Shown: positions 17,486 through 27,600 of the stretch, piece after piece
Layout of the letters: every line of letters starts with the position of its first letter
Numbering within the stretch: the first letter of the stretch is position 1
Program-made: the position numbers and the translations under genes
Assembly (NCBI GenBank): GCA_023229575.1
Contig: JALNYZ010000005.1
Span: 124,001 to 188,000, forward strand
Source of the DNA: Prolixibacteraceae bacterium
GTDB lineage: Bacteria > Bacteroidota > Bacteroidia > Bacteroidales > Prolixibacteraceae
Reading direction: 5' to 3'
DNA: 64,000 nt
Notes under the pieces: model-generated
What the model was told of the DNA's origin: nothing
The model's database searches: none
Seen by the model: only the letters and a program-made list of their open reading frames with translations

Positions 17486-18265
17486 ATGGATCAGCTTAGG
17501 ATTTCGTTGGTTCAATTTGATGTGGCTTGGGAGAGTCCGGAGTTTAACAGGGCGAAACTAGACCCGCTGCTGGAACCTCTTATTGGTCAGACAGATTTGA
17601 TCCTCCTGCCGGAAATGTTTACCACCGGTTTTTCGATGAATGCCAGTGATTTGGCCGAATCCATGGAGGGAGAAAGTGTCTCCTGGATGCTTTCGTGGGC
17701 AAAAAAATGCCATTCAGCTATAGCCGGAAGCTTGATTATCAGAGAGAACGATCAATTGTTCAACCGTTTACTCTTTGTTATGCCTACCGGGCAAATTGAT
17801 TGCTACGACAAAAAACATCTGTTTTCGATGGGTGACGAACATCACTATTTCGATTGCGGAAACAAAAAAGTGGTTGTCAAATACGAAGGATGGAGAATCG
17901 CCCTTTTCATCTGTTATGACCTTCGTTTTCCTGTATGGTGCCGTTCAATTAAAGATGCCGACCTGATCGTATTTACTGCCAATTGGCCGGAGAAGAGAAA
18001 TCTTGTGTGGAAAACACTTACGAGGGCCAGGGCGATTGAGAATCAGCTTTATGTTGCATGTGTCAATCGTACCGGCATTGACGGAATGGGGATTGCCTAC
18101 ATTGGTGAAAGCGCTGTTATAGATCCAAAGGGATTGATTATGTGTGATATGGCCTACGAATCAGATGTATCTTCTACCTGTTCCCTGTCTTTGAAAGAGT
18201 TAAACAGGTTCAGGGAAAAATTTCCTGTTGCCAGGGATGAAGATACCTATCAGATATTGGGTTGA
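17486..18265 (+). CDS. Nitrilase-superfamily amidohydrolase (omega-amidase-like)
   Basis: This 259-residue cytosolic enzyme shows the complete nitrilase triad: Glu43 (LLPEMFTTGFS), Lys109 (CYDKKHLF) and Cys143 (FICYDLRFPVW). The PEMFTTGFSM and CYDLRFPVWCR wording is closest to the YafV/omega-amidase branch, which hydrolyses alpha-ketoglutaramate and related amides in metabolite repair. Length is normal. Its stop is two bases from the stop of the convergent nitroreductase gene, with no room for a separate terminator. Confidence 0.9.
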   Translation: MDQLRISLVQFDVAWESPEFNRAKLDPLLEPLIGQTDLILLPEMFTTGFSMNASDLAESMEGESVSWMLSWAKKCHSAIAGSLIIRENDQLFNRLLFVMPTGQIDCYDKKHLFSMGDEHHYFDCGNKKVVVKYEGWRIALFICYDLRFPVWCRSIKDADLIVFTANWPEKRNLVWKTLTRARAIENQLYVACVNRTGIDGMGIAYIGESAVIDPKGLIMCDMAYESDVSSTCSLSLKELNRFREKFPVARDEDTYQILG

Positions 18266-18266
18266 C

Positions 18267-18788
18267 CTAAGCTTCAAATTTGTTCCAAAGCACAGTTTGT
18301 TCCACCGTTTTCCGTTTCTTGTCGGGTATAGGAATAGAAGCGGGGTATCCGATAGGAATCATTGCGATAGGCTCAAAATTACCAGGAAGATCAAATATTT
18401 CAGCACATTTTTCTACATTGAAGTGGCAGATCCAACATGTACCCAAACCAATCTCGGTAGCTGCCAGCATCAGATGGTCAACAGCAATCGCAACATCAAT
18501 ATCCGTAAAATCCTTGTCGTCTGTTGGCCGGTGCCATCCTTTATCATGATCACCAATGGCGACAATGCAAGCCGGTGCTGTTTTAAACCATTCGCGGTGA
18601 TAGCAACCGTGAAGCCGGTCAAGGAGTTCAGGATCAGTCACGACAAGAAATTTCCAAGGCTGGAAATTAACAGCGGAAGGCGCCAGCAGGGCAGCCCCGA
18701 TCACTTTTAAAAGGAGTTCGCGATCCACAGGCGTTGATTGATAGCTTCTGGCTGAATATCTCCTTTGGGCAAGATCTTTAAAATCCAT
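18267..18788 (-). CDS. Nitroreductase-family flavoprotein
   Basis: A 173-residue product (from ATG 18788, MDFKDLAQRR; a TTG 27 bases upstream is less likely) of the FMN-dependent nitroreductase family. The FMN-binding N-terminal block is RRYSARSYQSTPVD, followed by LLAPSAVNFQPWKFLVV, with DVAIAVDHLMLAATEIGLGTCW and a C-terminal MIPIGYPAS segment. Such proteins reduce nitroaromatics, quinones or other electrophiles with NAD(P)H; the physiological substrate is not predictable. It converges tightly with the amidase gene. Confidence 0.9.
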   Translation of the reverse strand: MDFKDLAQRRYSARSYQSTPVDRELLLKVIGAALLAPSAVNFQPWKFLVVTDPELLDRLHGCYHREWFKTAPACIVAIGDHDKGWHRPTDDKDFTDIDVAIAVDHLMLAATEIGLGTCWICHFNVEKCAEIFDLPGNFEPIAMIPIGYPASIPIPDKKRKTVEQTVLWNKFEA

Positions 18789-18935
18789 ATGTTTTGATGG
18801 TTTTTGCGATGACAAATTTACAAAAGTTTATGAATTTCTGCCAAAGGATGTTAACAAGTGAGGAATGAATTTCCATTTGAAAAATCCACCATTTCAGTCA
18901 GGATAAAGACCGGCTAATATTCGGTATAAAATACG

Positions 18936-18943
18936 TAATTTTG
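18936..18943 (+). promoter_or_regulatory. Candidate -7 promoter element of the ABC-F gene
   Basis: TAATTTTG fits TAnnTTTG exactly and stands 46 bases before the ABC-F start codon, a usual distance. A good -33 TTTG is not evident. Confidence 0.45.
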
Positions 18944-18989
18944 CAGTCCATAATTTTTAGGTAATAAGCCTATATAACATCATACAAAA

Positions 18990-20603
18990 ATGATCACAGT
19001 TTCAAATCTTTCCATCCAGTTTGGCAAAAAACCACTTTTTCAGGATGTAAGTTTAAAGTTCTTGCCCGGGAACTGTTACGGGGTAATAGGTGCCAATGGT
19101 GCCGGAAAATCTACCCTGCTTAAAATTATTGCCGGTGATCTTGCCTCGACAAAGGGTGAAGTTCTGCTTGGCTCCGGCGAACGCCTCTCGGTATTGAAAC
19201 AGGATCACTTTGGTTATGAGGAACATCCGGTAATTGATGCGGTAATGATGGGTTTTGAAGAACTTTGGCTTATACTCAACGAGAAAAATGTCCTGTATTC
19301 CAAGAGTGATTTCACGGAGACCGATGGGCTAAGGGCCGCCGAACTGGAAGAACGGTTTGCAGAGATTGATGGCTGGAATGCGGAGAGTGATGCAGCAGCC
19401 CTCTTGAGTGGACTTGGAATTAAGGAGGAGTTTCACCACAGGTTGATGAAAGATCTGAGCGGGAAAGAGAAAGTCCGTGTTTTGCTGGCACAGGCCCTTT
19501 TCGGAAAACCGGATAACCTGCTGCTGGATGAGCCAACCAATGACCTCGACCTGGAAACAGTTATGTGGCTTGAGAATTATCTGGCCAACTATGAAAATAC
19601 CGTACTGATAGTTTCCCACGACAGGCACTTTCTGGATTCTGTCTGTACCCATACGGTGGATATTGATTTTGGAAAAGTTCAACTTTTCGCAGGAAATTAC
19701 AGCTTCTGGTATCAATCCAGTCAGCTGGCGCTGCGCCAGCAACAGGCCCAGAACAAAAAGGCCGAAGAAAAAAGGAAAGAGTTGATGGAGTTCATCTCCC
19801 GGTTCAGCGCCAATGTCGCCAAATCGAAACAGACTACCAGCCGAAAGAAGATGCTGGAAAAGCTCAATGTAGACGAGATTCAACCTTCCACTAGAAAATA
19901 CCCGGGCATCATCTTCCTTCCGGACCGGGAAACAGGTAACAAGATTCTGGAAATAAAAGGATTATCAAAGAGTATTAACGGTGAACTCCTTTTTAAGGAT
20001 CTGGAATTCAATGTTGAAAAAGACGATAAGATTGTCTTTCTTTCCAAAGATCCCCGGGCCATGACGGCCTTCTTTGAGATCATCAATGGTTATGATCAGG
20101 CGGACTCGGGCACCTACCACTGGGGACAGACCATTACCCATTCCTATTTGCCGCTCGATCACTCTAATTTTTTTACCAACGATTTAAGCCTGGTGGATTG
20201 GCTGATGCAATTTTCAGACGATTCAAGCGAAATCTATCTGCGGGGATATCTTGGTAAAATGCTTTTCTCTGGTGAGGAGGTCTATAAAAAGACTCATGTC
20301 CTTTCAGGAGGTGAGAAGATGAGGTGCATGATTTCCCGGATGATGTTGAAAAACGCAAACGTCCTGATCTTTGACAATCCAACAAATCACCTTGATCTTG
20401 AATCGATCCAGGCATTTAACAACAACCTTATTGCCTTCAAGGGAAACATTCTGATGGCCTCGCATGACCATGAGTTCATTCAGACAGTTGCCAACAGGGT
20501 CATTGAACTGACGCCCAATGGAATCATTGATAAAATTACTGAGTATGACGACTACATCTCCAACGACGAGTTGAAGGAGCGGAGGAGACTTATGTATCAA
20601 TAA
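18990..20603 (+). CDS. ABC-F family ATPase with degenerate second nucleotide-binding domain
   Basis: The 537-residue soluble protein has two ABC domains joined by a charged linker and no membrane segments, the build of ABC-F ribosome-associated translation factors. Domain 1 is intact: Walker A GANGAGKST (34-42), signature LSGKEKVRV, Walker B LLLDEPTNDLDLE. The linker (~residues 245-300) is basic and helical. Domain 2 keeps the signature LSGGEKMRC, but the P-loop position reads FLSKDPRAMTAFF with no GxxGxGK[ST], and the catalytic Glu after Walker B is Asn (IFDNPTNHLD). This combination may be normal for its subfamily. Likely role: acting at the ribosomal E site to relieve stalled or initiating ribosomes; antibiotic protection cannot be inferred. 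Confidence 0.92.
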   Translation: MITVSNLSIQFGKKPLFQDVSLKFLPGNCYGVIGANGAGKSTLLKIIAGDLASTKGEVLLGSGERLSVLKQDHFGYEEHPVIDAVMMGFEELWLILNEKNVLYSKSDFTETDGLRAAELEERFAEIDGWNAESDAAALLSGLGIKEEFHHRLMKDLSGKEKVRVLLAQALFGKPDNLLLDEPTNDLDLETVMWLENYLANYENTVLIVSHDRHFLDSVCTHTVDIDFGKVQLFAGNYSFWYQSSQLALRQQQAQNKKAEEKRKELMEFISRFSANVAKSKQTTSRKKMLEKLNVDEIQPSTRKYPGIIFLPDRETGNKILEIKGLSKSINGELLFKDLEFNVEKDDKIVFLSKDPRAMTAFFEIINGYDQADSGTYHWGQTITHSYLPLDHSNFFTNDLSLVDWLMQFSDDSSEIYLRGYLGKMLFSGEEVYKKTHVLSGGEKMRCMISRMMLKNANVLIFDNPTNHLDLESIQAFNNNLIAFKGNILMASHDHEFIQTVANRVIELTPNGIIDKITEYDDYISNDELKERRRLMYQ

Positions 20604-20713
20604 TATGTATAAAAACTTGGAATCATAGCAATTATTCCCCATCTTTGTTGACCAACCTTCAAAATTTTCGTTCTTGTTTTTGGCACCGTTCATAACCTTA
20701 ACCCTTAATCGTT

Positions 20714-21490
20714 ATGCTTTCAGTTGTTGTTATCGATGATGAATTACTAGCCCTGAACCTTTTATCTTATCTGCTCGATAATTTTACCTCCGTTCAGCTA
20801 AAAGTTGTGGGAAAGGCCATGAATCTGGCAGATGGTATCGAATTGATCAAACGTACCAGTCCTGACCTGGTATTTCTGGATATTGAAATGCCGGATGGTA
20901 GCGGGATGGAGATTTTCAACCACCAGCTTTCCCAAAAAACGAAAATAGTATTCGTTACAGGGCATGATCAGTATGCCATAGATGCTATCAATAAATCTGT
21001 CGCCGGCTATCTTTTGAAACCGGTTAATTTCATTGAATTGCAGGATGTTGTCAAGAAAGTGGAGAAAATGATTAGGCTTGAACAGCAGCAACTTGAGCTG
21101 GAAGACAGGATCAACATTTTGGGCACTGCAGAGGTACCGGGTAAGAACCTTATCTTTGATGTGGAAAGTGGTTTTGTAATGGAAAATACCAAAAACATTG
21201 AATATATAACTGCTGATCAGTCGTATGCGACAATTTTTACCCATGCCAAAAGAGAGTTTGTCGTATCAAAATCTTTAAAGGAGCTGGAATCTTATTTACC
21301 TAAGAATCAATTTTACAGAACCCATAAATCTTACCTCGTAAATATTTACTACATACGCAAATTTGTTAAATCGGGAGAAAGCTATGTCTTATTGAAGAGC
21401 GGGACAAAAATACCGGTGTCTGTCAGAAAAACCTCTGTCATCTTCAATGAAATTAAACAGATGCTTGCCCATGAATCCTCCATAGAGTGA
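20714..21490 (+). CDS. LytTR-family response regulator
   Basis: The 258-residue cytosolic regulator has an N-terminal receiver domain (Asp9-Asp10 pocket in VIDDE, phospho-acceptor Asp56 in FLDIEMP, Lys near KPVNF) and a C-terminal LytTR DNA-binding domain (~155-255) with the FYRTHKSYLVN core and IRKFVKSGESYVLLKSG strands. Usually the partner is a LytS/YehU-type sensor kinase encoded next door, but none is adjacent; the following gene is a lipoprotein 250 bases away. Targets are unknown. Confidence 0.93.
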   Translation: MLSVVVIDDELLALNLLSYLLDNFTSVQLKVVGKAMNLADGIELIKRTSPDLVFLDIEMPDGSGMEIFNHQLSQKTKIVFVTGHDQYAIDAINKSVAGYLLKPVNFIELQDVVKKVEKMIRLEQQQLELEDRINILGTAEVPGKNLIFDVESGFVMENTKNIEYITADQSYATIFTHAKREFVVSKSLKELESYLPKNQFYRTHKSYLVNIYYIRKFVKSGESYVLLKSGTKIPVSVRKTSVIFNEIKQMLAHESSIE

Positions 21491-21586
21491 ATAAGTAGCT
21501 CCATATTTCACGGCAGATCAACGTGGTTTGGTTGACCGTATTCCTATATTAGTTTATAATGTGATGGAATTTTGCATTATTTTTCG

Positions 21587-21594
21587 TAAATTTG
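21587..21594 (+). promoter_or_regulatory. Candidate -7 promoter element
   Basis: TAAATTTG matches TAnnTTTG in the 249-base gap upstream of the coiled-coil lipoprotein gene, 146 bases before its ATG. A TTTG 12 bases upstream is too close to be the usual -33 element. Tentative. Confidence 0.3.
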
Positions 21595-21739
21595 CACTGT
21601 ACTATTTTGAAATTGAGGGAATGTGTGAACTATGTAATTAATAAAAAAAGTTATGTAACAAATCCTCATCAAAATTGGGTCAATTTTGTCAGGGTATGAT
21701 AATTAATGGAGGGAATTATATAATTTAATAAAAGCAGAA

Positions 21740-22609
21740 ATGAGAAAAATTATTTATTTGTTACTTATCGGTGTTGTAATTAGTACAACAAGTTGCAATC
21801 GTAAGGAGATTGAAAGACTTAAGGCTAAAAATGACAGCCTGATGATGGCGGGTAGTTCGAAAGATGCTAATCTGGTAGAATTTGTTGATGCGTTCAATTC
21901 AATTCAATCAAATCTTGATTCAATCAAACAAAAAGAACAGATTATCGACAAGACTGCCAAAGGCGGATTTGAAGTAAAAGGTGACCGCAAAGAGCAAATT
22001 CAGAGCGATATCAATTACATTTACTCTTTGTTGCAGAAAAACAGGCTTTTGGTTGCTGATCTATCTGCCAAGCTGAAGAAATCGGGCAAGCATGTTGCCG
22101 AACTCGAACTGATGATCAAAAACCTTAACAATCAAATTACTGAAAAGGACGGACAGATTGCCAGTTTGAAAGAAGAACTAAGTAAAATGAATATCAAGGT
22201 TGAAAATCTGAATACCCAGGTTACCGAATTGAATACCAATGTTTCCAATCTTAGCAACGAGAACAAGGACAAACAAAAGGTGATTGAGGAGAAGACAGCT
22301 GAGTTAAACGCTGCCTATTTCATCATTGGTACGATCAAAGAACTTAAGGAGAAGGGCATCATTAAAAAAGATGGTTTCCTTGGAACGGCGAAAGATGTGA
22401 ACAGCGATATCGACAAGTCTTTGATGACCAAAGTTGACATTACTAAAGTTACCTCTATTCCAATCATGAAGAAGAAAGCAACTGTAATTAGTACACATCC
22501 TGCCAGTTCTTACAAAATTGAAGGTGAGAAATCAGCCGACAATCTGGTTATTCTTAACCAGGCAGAGTTCTGGAGCTTGTCCAAAGTTTTGGTGATAAGT
22601 GTAAAATAA
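21740..22609 (+). CDS. Coiled-coil lipoprotein of unknown function
   Basis: The 289-residue product has a lipoprotein signal peptide with lipobox STTSC (Cys19) and is followed by N-R-K, so it is anchored in an envelope membrane. Residues ~20-190 are strongly heptad-like, with repeated LKEELSKMN, VENLNTQVTELN and VSNLSNENKD segments, indicating a long parallel coiled coil. The C-terminal ~90 residues are a small globular region (KKDGFLGTAKDVNSDIDKS, TVISTHPASSYKI). No enzymatic motif is visible. It is monocistronic between a long gap and a strong terminator. A structural or scaffolding role in the envelope is a guess from shape only. Confidence 0.85.
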   Translation: MRKIIYLLLIGVVISTTSCNRKEIERLKAKNDSLMMAGSSKDANLVEFVDAFNSIQSNLDSIKQKEQIIDKTAKGGFEVKGDRKEQIQSDINYIYSLLQKNRLLVADLSAKLKKSGKHVAELELMIKNLNNQITEKDGQIASLKEELSKMNIKVENLNTQVTELNTNVSNLSNENKDKQKVIEEKTAELNAAYFIIGTIKELKEKGIIKKDGFLGTAKDVNSDIDKSLMTKVDITKVTSIPIMKKKATVISTHPASSYKIEGEKSADNLVILNQAEFWSLSKVLVISVK

Positions 22610-22626
22610 TGATCCAAATTTGATTC

Positions 22627-22667
22627 AAAAAAGAGGCTGTCTCATAAGGTGCGACAGCCTCTTTTTT
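22627..22667 (+). terminator. Intrinsic terminator after the coiled-coil lipoprotein
   Basis: AAAAAAGAGGCTGTC and GACAGCCTCTTTTTT form a perfect 15-base stem with an 11-base loop and a T tract. It ends the lipoprotein transcript just before the first PUL. Confidence 0.93.
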
Positions 22668-22682
22668 ATGTAGTCTTTAAAT

Positions 22683-22690
22683 TATCTTTG
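22683..22690 (+). promoter_or_regulatory. Candidate -7 promoter element of the first sigma gene
   Basis: TATCTTTG fits TAnnTTTG and lies 35 bases upstream of the GTG start of the ECF sigma gene, directly after the terminator. It is the only such match in the gap. Confidence 0.45.
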
Positions 22691-22725
22691 CGATTGCTAT
22701 TTCCGTTAACATTCTGAACTGACTT

Positions 22726-23331
22726 GTGAAAAACGAAATCAAAGATAAAAATTATTGGATTGAAGTCTGGAACCGATTTCGATCAGGTGACCAGGAGGCG
22801 TTTGCTGTGTTGTACAACCTGCACATTGACTCTCTTTACCATTATGGTACAAATCTTTGTAAAGATGATGCCGCAGTTAAAGATGCGCTGCAGGAGCTGT
22901 TTCTTGAACTTTTTCTGAAACGTGATAAAATAAAGATCGCCCCAGAAAACCTAAAGTATTACCTAATACTGGCATTGAAACGAAATTTGATTAGAAAATT
23001 GCAAACCGAGAGAACCTTTATACGCGGGTTCAAAAATCCTGTTGATTTTGAACCCGAATACAGTATCGAATTTCAAATTATAGAGCAGGAAAAAGATGCA
23101 GAGATCAACCGGAAGGTAATGAAGATACTCAACCAACTCCCTGCCAAACAAAAGGAAGCCGTTTACCTGCGTTTCAATGAATCGCTTGAATACAGCGAAA
23201 TTGCCGGGATATTGGAGATTACCGTAGAATCTGTTCGAAAACAGGTTCATCGCGCATTGAAAACAGTTCGTGAAATAATTGGTAATAACCCGATTGCAAT
23301 TTATTTTGCCCTTTTCATGAAAAAAAGTTAA
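22726..23331 (+). CDS. ECF-type RNA polymerase sigma factor
   Basis: A 201-residue group-4 sigma factor beginning at GTG 22726 (MKNEIKDKNY). Region 2 is in AFAVLYNLHIDSLYHYGTNL to LELFLKRDK; region 4 with its helix-turn-helix lies at ~residues 128-180 (QLPAKQKEAVYLRFNESLEY, SVRKQVHRALKTVRE). It is the regulator of the first PUL: the anti-sigma FecR follows 58 bases later, then the SusC whose STN domain would transmit the glycan signal. On release it should activate the SusC promoter downstream of 24613. Confidence 0.95.
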   Translation: MKNEIKDKNYWIEVWNRFRSGDQEAFAVLYNLHIDSLYHYGTNLCKDDAAVKDALQELFLELFLKRDKIKIAPENLKYYLILALKRNLIRKLQTERTFIRGFKNPVDFEPEYSIEFQIIEQEKDAEINRKVMKILNQLPAKQKEAVYLRFNESLEYSEIAGILEITVESVRKQVHRALKTVREIIGNNPIAIYFALFMKKS

Positions 23332-23389
23332 AAAAACTGTCCATGTTTTAATTGTTTGTTCCCTTTAAGGATGTAACAACTAACTAAGC

Positions 23390-24580
23390 ATGGAACAGCT
23401 GAGCAAATACATCGAAAATAAAAACTTCATCATTTGGGTATTTCAACCCGATGCGGAACTGGAAACATGGTGGAATCAGTTCGAGACAGATCATCCGGAG
23501 GAGAAAAGGAACATCCAATTGGCTAGAAAAGTATTGATGAAGTTCCGTACCGCCAACAAAAAGTTGACCGAAGAAGAAAAAATCCTCTTATTTTCAAGGG
23601 TATTAAAACAGGTAGAAGAAAAACAGCATACAGGAAAAGCCAGGCGGTTGATAACTGGTTTGTTGAGATATGCCGCTGTAGCTTTATTGTTTTTCTCGAT
23701 CGGGGCACTTTTGTTCTTCAAACAGAACCAATTCAATCCGCAATTCTATACTCAAACGCAGGCAGAACCAGTACCCGAAAATTCTGCCAAACTAATTCGT
23801 GCTAACGGAGAAAATATCTTGCTTAAGGATAATAAATCGGTTCTCCAATATCAGGCCAATGGAAAACTCGTGGTCAACAACGATACCATCAGCGCAGAAC
23901 AATCAAAACCCACAACTGCCATGGCGATGAACCAGTTGATCATCCCTTTTGGCAAAACATCAGAAGTGCTGTTGCCCGATGGCACAAAAGTCTTTCTCAA
24001 TGCAGGAAGCCGTTTGGTTTACCCCGAAAATTTCACTGGAAAGACACGAGAGGTATTTTTGATTGGAGAAGCCTTTTTTGACGTAAGACACGATAAAAAC
24101 CATCCATTCATTGTTCAGATCGATGATTTGAGGGTAAAGGTGCTGGGTACCCGGTTCAATGTATCTGCTTATCAGACCGACAATGTAGTTGAAACCGTTC
24201 TGGCAGAAGGTAAGGTGAGTATAGAACAGAATAACGCCGGGTTGTTTGACAAAGCCACAGAACTTGCGCCCAACCAGCTGGCATCTTTCGACCGGACAAC
24301 AAAAGAAACCAAAGTAAAAAAGGTTGAGATTAACAATTACATTTTGTGGACAACGGGGTTATTGCAATTTGAAAGCACCGATCTGAGCCGTATTACCAAG
24401 CGGCTCGAACGCTATTACAACATTCGTTTTAAGTATGTTGACCCAATGTTAGGTGGTCTGCGTATCTCCGGGAAATTGGAATTAAAAGAGGACAAAGAGG
24501 AGATTTGTGAACGTATAGCCAGTGCAGCATCAGTGAAAATTGTAAATAAAGGAGATAATGTCTTCGAAATTTTAAAATAA
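23390..24580 (+). CDS. FecR-family anti-sigma factor / signal transducer
   Basis: The 396-residue inner-membrane protein has a ~87-residue cytosolic anti-sigma part, one membrane segment (residues ~88-110, LITGLLRYAAVALL then FFSIGALLFF), and a periplasmic FecR domain (KTSEVLLPDGTKVFLNAGSR, then GEAFFDVRHDKNHPFIVQ). The C-terminal ~80 residues (LSRITKRLERYYNIRF, LRISGKLELKEDKEEI) are the DUF4974-type region that contacts the SusC STN domain in this class. It holds the sigma factor inactive until the outer-membrane transporter senses its ligand. Confidence 0.95.
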   Translation: MEQLSKYIENKNFIIWVFQPDAELETWWNQFETDHPEEKRNIQLARKVLMKFRTANKKLTEEEKILLFSRVLKQVEEKQHTGKARRLITGLLRYAAVALLFFSIGALLFFKQNQFNPQFYTQTQAEPVPENSAKLIRANGENILLKDNKSVLQYQANGKLVVNNDTISAEQSKPTTAMAMNQLIIPFGKTSEVLLPDGTKVFLNAGSRLVYPENFTGKTREVFLIGEAFFDVRHDKNHPFIVQIDDLRVKVLGTRFNVSAYQTDNVVETVLAEGKVSIEQNNAGLFDKATELAPNQLASFDRTTKETKVKKVEINNYILWTTGLLQFESTDLSRITKRLERYYNIRFKYVDPMLGGLRISGKLELKEDKEEICERIASAASVKIVNKGDNVFEILK

Positions 24581-24581
24581 A

Positions 24582-24613
24582 AAACCGGTTGGTGTTCCAG
24601 CACCCCCCGGTTT
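24582..24613 (+). promoter_or_regulatory. Stem-loop between fecR and susC
   Basis: AAACCGG (24582-24588) pairs with CCGGTTT (24607-24613), enclosing a second GGTG/CACC pairing. There is no T tract beyond TTT, so it is a weak terminator at best; it may separate constitutive sigma/fecR expression from the induced susCD transcript or stabilise a processed 5' end. Confidence 0.5.
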
Positions 24614-24659
24614 CGAGTGTGTTAAACTTTATTAGTGTATCATTTAACGGTTCAAAGTT

Positions 24660-27600
24660 ATGAAAAAAAAACGAGAAATCTTGTTCCCGTTTGGGGACGA
24701 GATGCGATTAAGAATTAGAAAGATGAAACTAACCCTTCTTATGGTCTTTCTGGTCATGGCCACTTTCGGCAACAGCTTTTCCCAGGTGACACTTTCGCTT
24801 CACTTTAACAAGGCCAACATTCAGGAAGTCCTGGGGAGCATAGAGAAAAAAACCGACTACATCTTTTTGTACAAGGACTACATCTTAAATGGCTCACAAG
24901 AAATCACAGTCGATTTCCAGGATGCCAAATTTGAAGAAGTGCTCAAATTCATCTGTGAGCAAAGTAATGTCGATTATGAGGTACATGACCGACAGATTAT
25001 TCTAAAAGAAAAGGCAAATGTTATGGAGCCATTGGTTCAGCAACAGCCCAAAAGGAAGGAGATTACTGGAACAGTTAAAGACAACAAAGGGCTTCCGTTG
25101 CCTGGTGTAAGTGTCGTCGTGAAAGGAACCACGACAGGAATTGTTACTGATAAGGATGGAAAATTTACATTATCCGTGCCGCTTGATGCGAAAATACTGG
25201 TGTTTTCATTTGTCGGAATGAAAAAGGAAGAAATAACCCTCACTGCAAATCCAACGGTCAATTTGGTAATGTTGGAAGAAAACGTTGGCATGGATGATGT
25301 CGTAGTAATTGGTTACGGTATTCAAAAATTAACTAAAGTATCAGGTGCGATTTCTACTGTTAAAGCTGCTGATATTATGAAACTAAATCCTGTTAGAATA
25401 GAAGAGGCTTTGCAGGGTGGGGCTTCAGGAGTTACAATAATAGGCAACGGTTCTCCAGGAAGTAAACCATTGGCATTGATAAGAGGGATTCCTTCTTTTA
25501 CAGGTACTGATCCCGTTGTAATTGTTGATGGTATTCCACAAACGCTTACTGATTTGAATGCGATCAATCCTGCAGATATAGAATCTGTCAGTGTATTAAA
25601 AGATGCTGCGACCACCGCCATTTATGGAGTAAAAGGTGGAAATGGTGTTATTGTAATAACAACAAAAAGCGGAGGAAAAAATCAAAAAACTCAATTTGGC
25701 CTCAATACTAATATTGGGCAACAAGGAGTAGTAAAAGAAATAGATATGCTAAATGCAACTGAATATGCCACTATAAATAATGAAGGCAGTTTAGTTTCAG
25801 GAGGGCAAAAAATCTTCAATGACCCGGCAGCATTAGGAGTAGGTACAAACTGGCAAGATCAGATATTTCATAAAGCATCTGTTTCTTCGTATAATTTAAC
25901 TGCTAAAGGTGGTGGCGATAAGATGAGCTATTTCATTTCGGGGGGGTATTTAGGACAAGGCGGTATTGTTGCAGGTAGTGATAAATCAAAATTCGAAAGA
26001 TACAACGCTACAGCCAATTTGATTTTTGATTTAACCCCAAAACTAAGGTTAATCCTAAATACCAGCTATGCCCATACACAAAGAAAGACAGTTCCTGAAG
26101 GCTCTTTCGGCGCCGTTATAGGTAATGCATTAAATTTTGACCCTACAGTGCCAGTTTATAATACTGTACCCAATACAATAGGAACTTACAGATTTAGTAA
26201 CCTGATAACAAAACAAAATGTAAATCCATTAGCGCAAATAGATGCTACGCATAATGTATACAATGAGGACAAATTATATGGAAAAGCCGAGTTGCAATAT
26301 GACGTGCTAAAAAATCTTAAAATAACCTCTCGTTTGGGTTATGTGAAATGGGAATCACTGGGTAAAATATTTAATCAGCTTGCTTTCTATGGCCCGGCAC
26401 ATGAATTTAGTTCTCTTAATGCCGACGCTACGATAAAAGGCACTAACCACAATAGCGTAAATGAAGATGTGAATGCATCCTTTAATTATACCTTTGAAAC
26501 ATTTGCAAATTACAGTTACATTTTTAAAGAAAAGCATACATTTAATGCTGTGGCTGGTATATCTGCAGCGCAGTTAACAGGTCATCGTTATTATATGACC
26601 AGGCAGGATATTCGGGATAATTCCTGGGACTGGGCTGATATGATTGCCGCAACAGGAGTTAATTCAGCATCAAATACCAATGCAATTCAAGTAAATAAGT
26701 ACAAGACCTTAACCCGGAGAAATGCATCCTATTTTGGAAGAATTGAATATGACTATGAAGCAAAATATTTAGCTTCATTTTCAGCCCGTCGTGATGGCTC
26801 AATGGCTTTTGGTAAAAATAATCGATTTGCCAATTTTTATGCAGGATCATTGGGTTGGGTGGTAACCAAAGAAGATTTCTTTAAATCGGATGTAATTAAT
26901 TACCTGAAAATAAGAGGAAGTTACGGTACTTCAGGTAATGAGAAGGTCGATCCAGTACTAGCTACCGTAAGTATTGGCGGGCCGAATTATGAAGGTGGCG
27001 GTACTCCAAACAACAACGGTTATCAATTTGACGGGCTTTTAGCATCTGGCGCAACAATTAGCTCATTTGCCAATCCATTCTTGCGATGGGAAAAACAATC
27101 TCAACTTGACATTGGGTTTGATGTTACCCTGTTGAAAAACTTCTCCCTGACTGCTGACTATTTTGATAAGAAAGTAGATGGATTGTTGTTTGTCAGTCCT
27201 ATTCCTTTCTATGCCGGAACCCTGCCGGCAATTTCGTCCAATGTAGGCTCAACAAAAAGCAGCGGCGTTGATTTAACAGTATCATATCATAATTCAGGCG
27301 CTAAAGACTTAAAATTCAATACATCAGTCACTGTCACATCCGCAAAAAATTTAGTTACTTCGACGAATATCAATGGATCAGCGTTTCTCTCGGGAGGAGG
27401 ATTAGTTACTCCAAATTATTATCTGGTAACAAGATATCAGAAAGGTTATCCTCCAGGATATTTTTACGGCTGGAAAACGGATGGATTGTTTCAAAACGCA
27501 GCTCAAATCGCGGCAAGCCCGACTCAAAATGCAGTACCTGGAGATATTAAGTATGTAGATGTAAGCGGTCCTAAAGGTATACCGGATGGTAAAATTGATG

